Source of the DNA: Candidatus Kapaibacterium sp.
Lineage (GTDB): Bacteria; Bacteroidota; Ignavibacteria; Kapaibacteriales; HRBIN21
Length of the DNA stretch: 9,437 nucleotides
Assembly: GCA_025055465.1 (NCBI GenBank)
Contig: JANWXA010000068.1
Span: 1-9,437, forward strand
Direction of reading: 5' to 3'
Position 1 is the first letter of the stretch, and every line of letters begins with the position of its first letter. The notes under the pieces were generated by a model, which saw only the letters and a program-made list of their open reading frames with translations, was not told where the DNA came from and did no database searches. The position numbers and the translations under genes were made by a program. Shown piece by piece: positions 7,573 to 9,437 of the stretch.

Positions 7573-7586
7573 GCTCATTCACACAA

Positions 7587-7616
7587 GAAAGGCGTGGGAA
7601 TGTTGCCCGCCCTTTC
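7587..7616. repeat. Imperfect inverted repeat / stem-loop between divergent genes
   Basis: GAAAGG (7587-7592) pairs with CCTTTC (7611-7616), and GTGGG (7594-7598) pairs with CCCGC (7606-7610, one G-T wobble). C7593 is bulged and AATGTTG forms the loop: eleven pairs in total. It lies between and upstream of both candidate -7 elements, ending 3 bases before the rightward one. As DNA it could be an operator controlling both directions. As RNA it would be transcribed only if transcription starts upstream of it. A terminator is less likely because no gene points into it and no T-tract follows directly. Confidence 0.5.
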
Positions 7617-7619
7617 GCG

Positions 7620-7627
7620 TAATTTTG
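7620..7627 (+). promoter_or_regulatory. Candidate -7 element (TAATTTTG) for the amidotransferase-nuoL run
   Basis: TAATTTTG fits the Bacteroidota -7 consensus TAnnTTTG. It lies 38 bases upstream of ATG 7666, a sensible leader length. The expected -33 position falls inside the inverted repeat at 7587-7616, and no clear TTTG is present there. No Shine-Dalgarno sequence is visible before ATG 7666. Confidence 0.4.
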
Positions 7628-7665
7628 TTTTCCTGTCAAAAGCAGTTTATCCAAATCCATCCGTC

Positions 7666-8568
7666 ATGTGTCGCTTTGTCGCATACATTGGCCCTCCCGT
7701 GCTGGCGGAAGATTTGCTTTACAAGCCTAAGCACTCACTTATCCGCGCCCAAACCATCCACGCCGAAGAGATGTCTGTCACAGTCAATGGTGACGGCTTC
7801 GGTATTGGCTGGTATGTGCCGGAGCTGGACAACGAACCCTGTGTATTCCGCAGTATCAAGCCAGCCTGGAGCGACTTGAACCTGCGCAATTTGGCCCGCA
7901 AGATTTACTCGCCCCTAATCTTCGCCCACGTCCGTGCCGCCTCACCGGGCTTCATGGTGGAGGAAGTTAACTCTCATCCCTTCTGGTGTGGGCGCCTGAT
8001 GTTCATGCACAATGGGTTTGTGGGAGGCTTTCGCGCCATCCGGCGCAAATTGCTCCGTCAGCTCAATGACGTTGCCTACGATGCTATCATGGGCTCAACA
8101 GACTCTGAGCACATCTTCGGCCTCTTGCTCAATTACATCCAGGACCCTTTCGGAGAAGTAAGCTGTGAAGAGCTGGTAGAAGCCATGTGGGCAATGCTCC
8201 AGGAGCTCAGCGCCCTGCTCGTAGAAGCGGGCGTACGAGAACATTCGTATCTGAACCTTTGCGTGACGAACGGCACCAGCATCGTCGCAACCCGATACAC
8301 TACTAATCCTAACACGCAGCCAGCTACGCTGTATTACATATATGGCAGACGCTACTATTGCAACGGCGACTGGTGCGGCATGGAGCCTACCTATGGGCAT
8401 CCTTCCGCCGTTGTGCTGGCGTCAGAACCCCTTACGGGAACACACTCAGACTGGATCAAAATCGAACGCAACACAATGATGGTTGTAGATGAAACGCTGC
8501 GTCTTCAGTTCCACTCTATCGAACTGCCGTTCGAGGGCTTCGTCACTGAGGAAGTAGAAATATCATAA
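7666..8568 (+). CDS. Class II glutamine amidotransferase (YafJ/EgtC/Dug3-like)
   Basis: 300 residues of an Ntn-type amidohydrolase. The protein must begin MCRFVAYIGPP at ATG 7666, because Cys2 becomes the N-terminal nucleophile once Met is removed; the same frame is open upstream to a GTG at 7594, but that extension would bury the catalytic Cys. Other family residues are present: NGDGFGIGWY (41-50), the glutamine-binding Arg in FAHVRAAS (Arg90), NSHPFWCGRLMFMHNG (102-117) with the oxyanion residues Asn116/Gly117, and Asp146 in GSTDSEH. ASEPLT (252-257) near the end resembles the yeast Dug3 type. Relatives hydrolyse gamma-glutamyl bonds (glutathione in Dug3, an ergothioneine intermediate in EgtC) or are of unknown role (YafJ); no partner gene here decides between them. 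There is no synthase domain. nuoL starts 12 bases after its stop, so the two are probably co-transcribed. Confidence 0.92.
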   Translation: MCRFVAYIGPPVLAEDLLYKPKHSLIRAQTIHAEEMSVTVNGDGFGIGWYVPELDNEPCVFRSIKPAWSDLNLRNLARKIYSPLIFAHVRAASPGFMVEEVNSHPFWCGRLMFMHNGFVGGFRAIRRKLLRQLNDVAYDAIMGSTDSEHIFGLLLNYIQDPFGEVSCEELVEAMWAMLQELSALLVEAGVREHSYLNLCVTNGTSIVATRYTTNPNTQPATLYYIYGRRYYCNGDWCGMEPTYGHPSAVVLASEPLTGTHSDWIKIERNTMMVVDETLRLQFHSIELPFEGFVTEEVEIS

Positions 8569-8580
8569 TAATGCAAAGCT

Positions 8581-9437
8581 ATGGACTTTGTGGTTGCGGC
8601 GATTCCGCTGGTACCTCTGGTAGGCTTTCTCTTGCTAAGCCTCCTCGGATGGCGGTGGCGGTCGGAGCTACTCATTGGAGTTGTGGGGAGCGGAAGTATT
8701 GGGCTCTCCTTCGTAGCAAGCCTCATCGTCCTGGGATGGCTAATACAACTCCCAGTCCCTGAACGGCTTTACGTTACGACACTATATAGCTGGATCGTAA
8801 CAAGTGACCTCCACGTAGACATCGCTTTCCAGATAGATCCGCTCTCCATCGTCTTTGTTCTGATTGTTACCGGGGTAGGCTTCCTTATTCATGTATACTC
8901 GATCGGCTATATGCACGGCGACCCCGCCTTCTGGCGCTTTTTCGCCTACCTGAACCTCTTCATCTTCATGATGCTCGTGCTGGTGCTTTCCAACAACGTC
9001 CTGCTGACATTTGTCGGCTGGGAAGGGGTGGGGCTGTGTTCGTATCTCTTGATTGGTTTTTGGTATAACCGCCGTTTCGAAGGGGTTGGCATTGTTTGGA
9101 CGACCGACGCGGGGAGAAAAGCTTTCATCATGAACCGCATCGGAGACGTTGGGATGCTACTGGCGATGTTTCTCTTGGTCAAGCAATTCGGTACGCTGGA
9201 GTACGAAGCCATCAATGCTCAAGCGGTGGCAGCTTTACCAGTTGGGACCGATATTGTTACAGCAATCACTTTGCTGCTCTTTCTTGCCTGTACAGGGAAG
9301 TCAGCACAGATCCCCTTAGCAGTGTGGCTACCCGATGCCATGGCTGGTCCAACTCCGGTATCCGCCTTGATCCACGCCGCCACCATGGTAACAGCAGGCG
9401 TGTTCCTGGTAGCCCGGTTCTCCCCGCTGTTCGCCTT
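8581..9437 (+). CDS. nuoL: NADH-quinone oxidoreductase subunit L (complex I), N-terminal part (3' end outside the window)
   Basis: The frame is open from ATG 8581 to the right edge: 285 whole codons of a protein normally over 600 residues. NuoL is the outermost antiporter-like, proton-pumping subunit of the complex I membrane arm. Recognisable segments are FQIDPLSIVFVLIVTGVGFL (83-102), HVYSIGYM (104-111), LLTFVGWEGVGLCSYLLIGF (141-160) with the conserved TM5 glutamate Glu148, and KAFIMNRIGDVG (180-191). GKSAQIPLAVWLPDAMAGPT (239-258) has the pumping lysine Lys240, followed by PVSALIHAATMVTAGVFLVA (259-278) with His265. The loop between the TM5 segment and KAFIMNR is several residues longer than in E. 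coli NuoL. An in-frame stop at 8569-8571 makes ATG 8581 the first possible start; the Shine-Dalgarno signal is weak. The gene directly upstream is an amidotransferase, not nuoK. Confidence 0.95.
   Translation, partial: MDFVVAAIPLVPLVGFLLLSLLGWRWRSELLIGVVGSGSIGLSFVASLIVLGWLIQLPVPERLYVTTLYSWIVTSDLHVDIAFQIDPLSIVFVLIVTGVGFLIHVYSIGYMHGDPAFWRFFAYLNLFIFMMLVLVLSNNVLLTFVGWEGVGLCSYLLIGFWYNRRFEGVGIVWTTDAGRKAFIMNRIGDVGMLLAMFLLVKQFGTLEYEAINAQAVAALPVGTDIVTAITLLLFLACTGKSAQIPLAVWLPDAMAGPTPVSALIHAATMVTAGVFLVARFSPLFA

Noticed and set aside
7133..7573. A 146-codon plus-strand open frame opposite the lipoprotein start
   Set aside because: The minus-strand frame has a lipobox signal peptide and a good ribosome binding site; the plus-strand product is Arg/Pro/His-rich without a motif and would run over the leftward promoter.
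7594..7665. An upstream GTG start extending the amidotransferase by 24 residues
   Set aside because: The catalytic Cys must be at the mature N-terminus, so ATG 7666 (Met-Cys) is the functional start. The extension also lies in the dyad/promoter region.
8571..8762. Open frame of 63 codons starting ATG 8571
   Set aside because: It overlaps nuoL in another frame. The nuoL frame from 8581 has clear complex I motifs and continues to the window edge.

Overview
The window comes from a bacterial chromosome of moderate GC content and is densely packed: nine protein genes, no gene-free stretch over 300 bases, and no recognisable tRNA, rRNA, insertion sequence or CRISPR array. SecD and SecF are separate proteins. 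The only long intergenic gap carries a Bacteroidota-type -7 hexamer (TAnnTTTG) on each strand. Together with the lipoprotein and outer-membrane-type gene this suggests a Gram-negative of the Fibrobacteres-Chlorobi-Bacteroidota group, possibly a Chlorobiota/Ignavibacteria/Kapabacteria-like lineage rather than a core Bacteroidota member, which usually have fused SecDF. That placement is inference.

Layout. (1) Bases 2-3354, plus strand: the 3' part of secD, then secF, then purA, closely spaced and probably one transcript (protein export motor plus AMP synthesis). (2) Bases 3359-7531, minus strand: a four-gene run transcribed leftwards, in the order lipoprotein of unknown function, DPM1/GtrB-type membrane glycosyltransferase, small secreted beta-rich protein, and PolX/PHP-family protein. 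Intergenic gaps are 5, 19 and 36 bases. PolX and purA converge with only 4 bases between their stops. (3) Bases 7532-7665: a divergent promoter region with a long imperfect dyad. (4) Bases 7666-9437, plus strand: a class II glutamine amidotransferase of the YafJ/EgtC/Dug3 type, then the 5' part of nuoL (complex I proton-pumping subunit) running off the right edge.

Most of this is ordinary housekeeping. The strongest unusual signal is the PolX protein. Its PHP phosphoesterase site is complete, but all three positions expected to hold the polymerase catalytic aspartates are substituted, so it looks like a nuclease on a dead polymerase scaffold. Second-tier points are the shared dyad between the two divergent promoter candidates, the amidotransferase sitting directly upstream of nuoL where nuoK is normally found, and an uncharacterised lipoprotein/outer-membrane protein pair co-transcribed with a glycosyltransferase and PolX.
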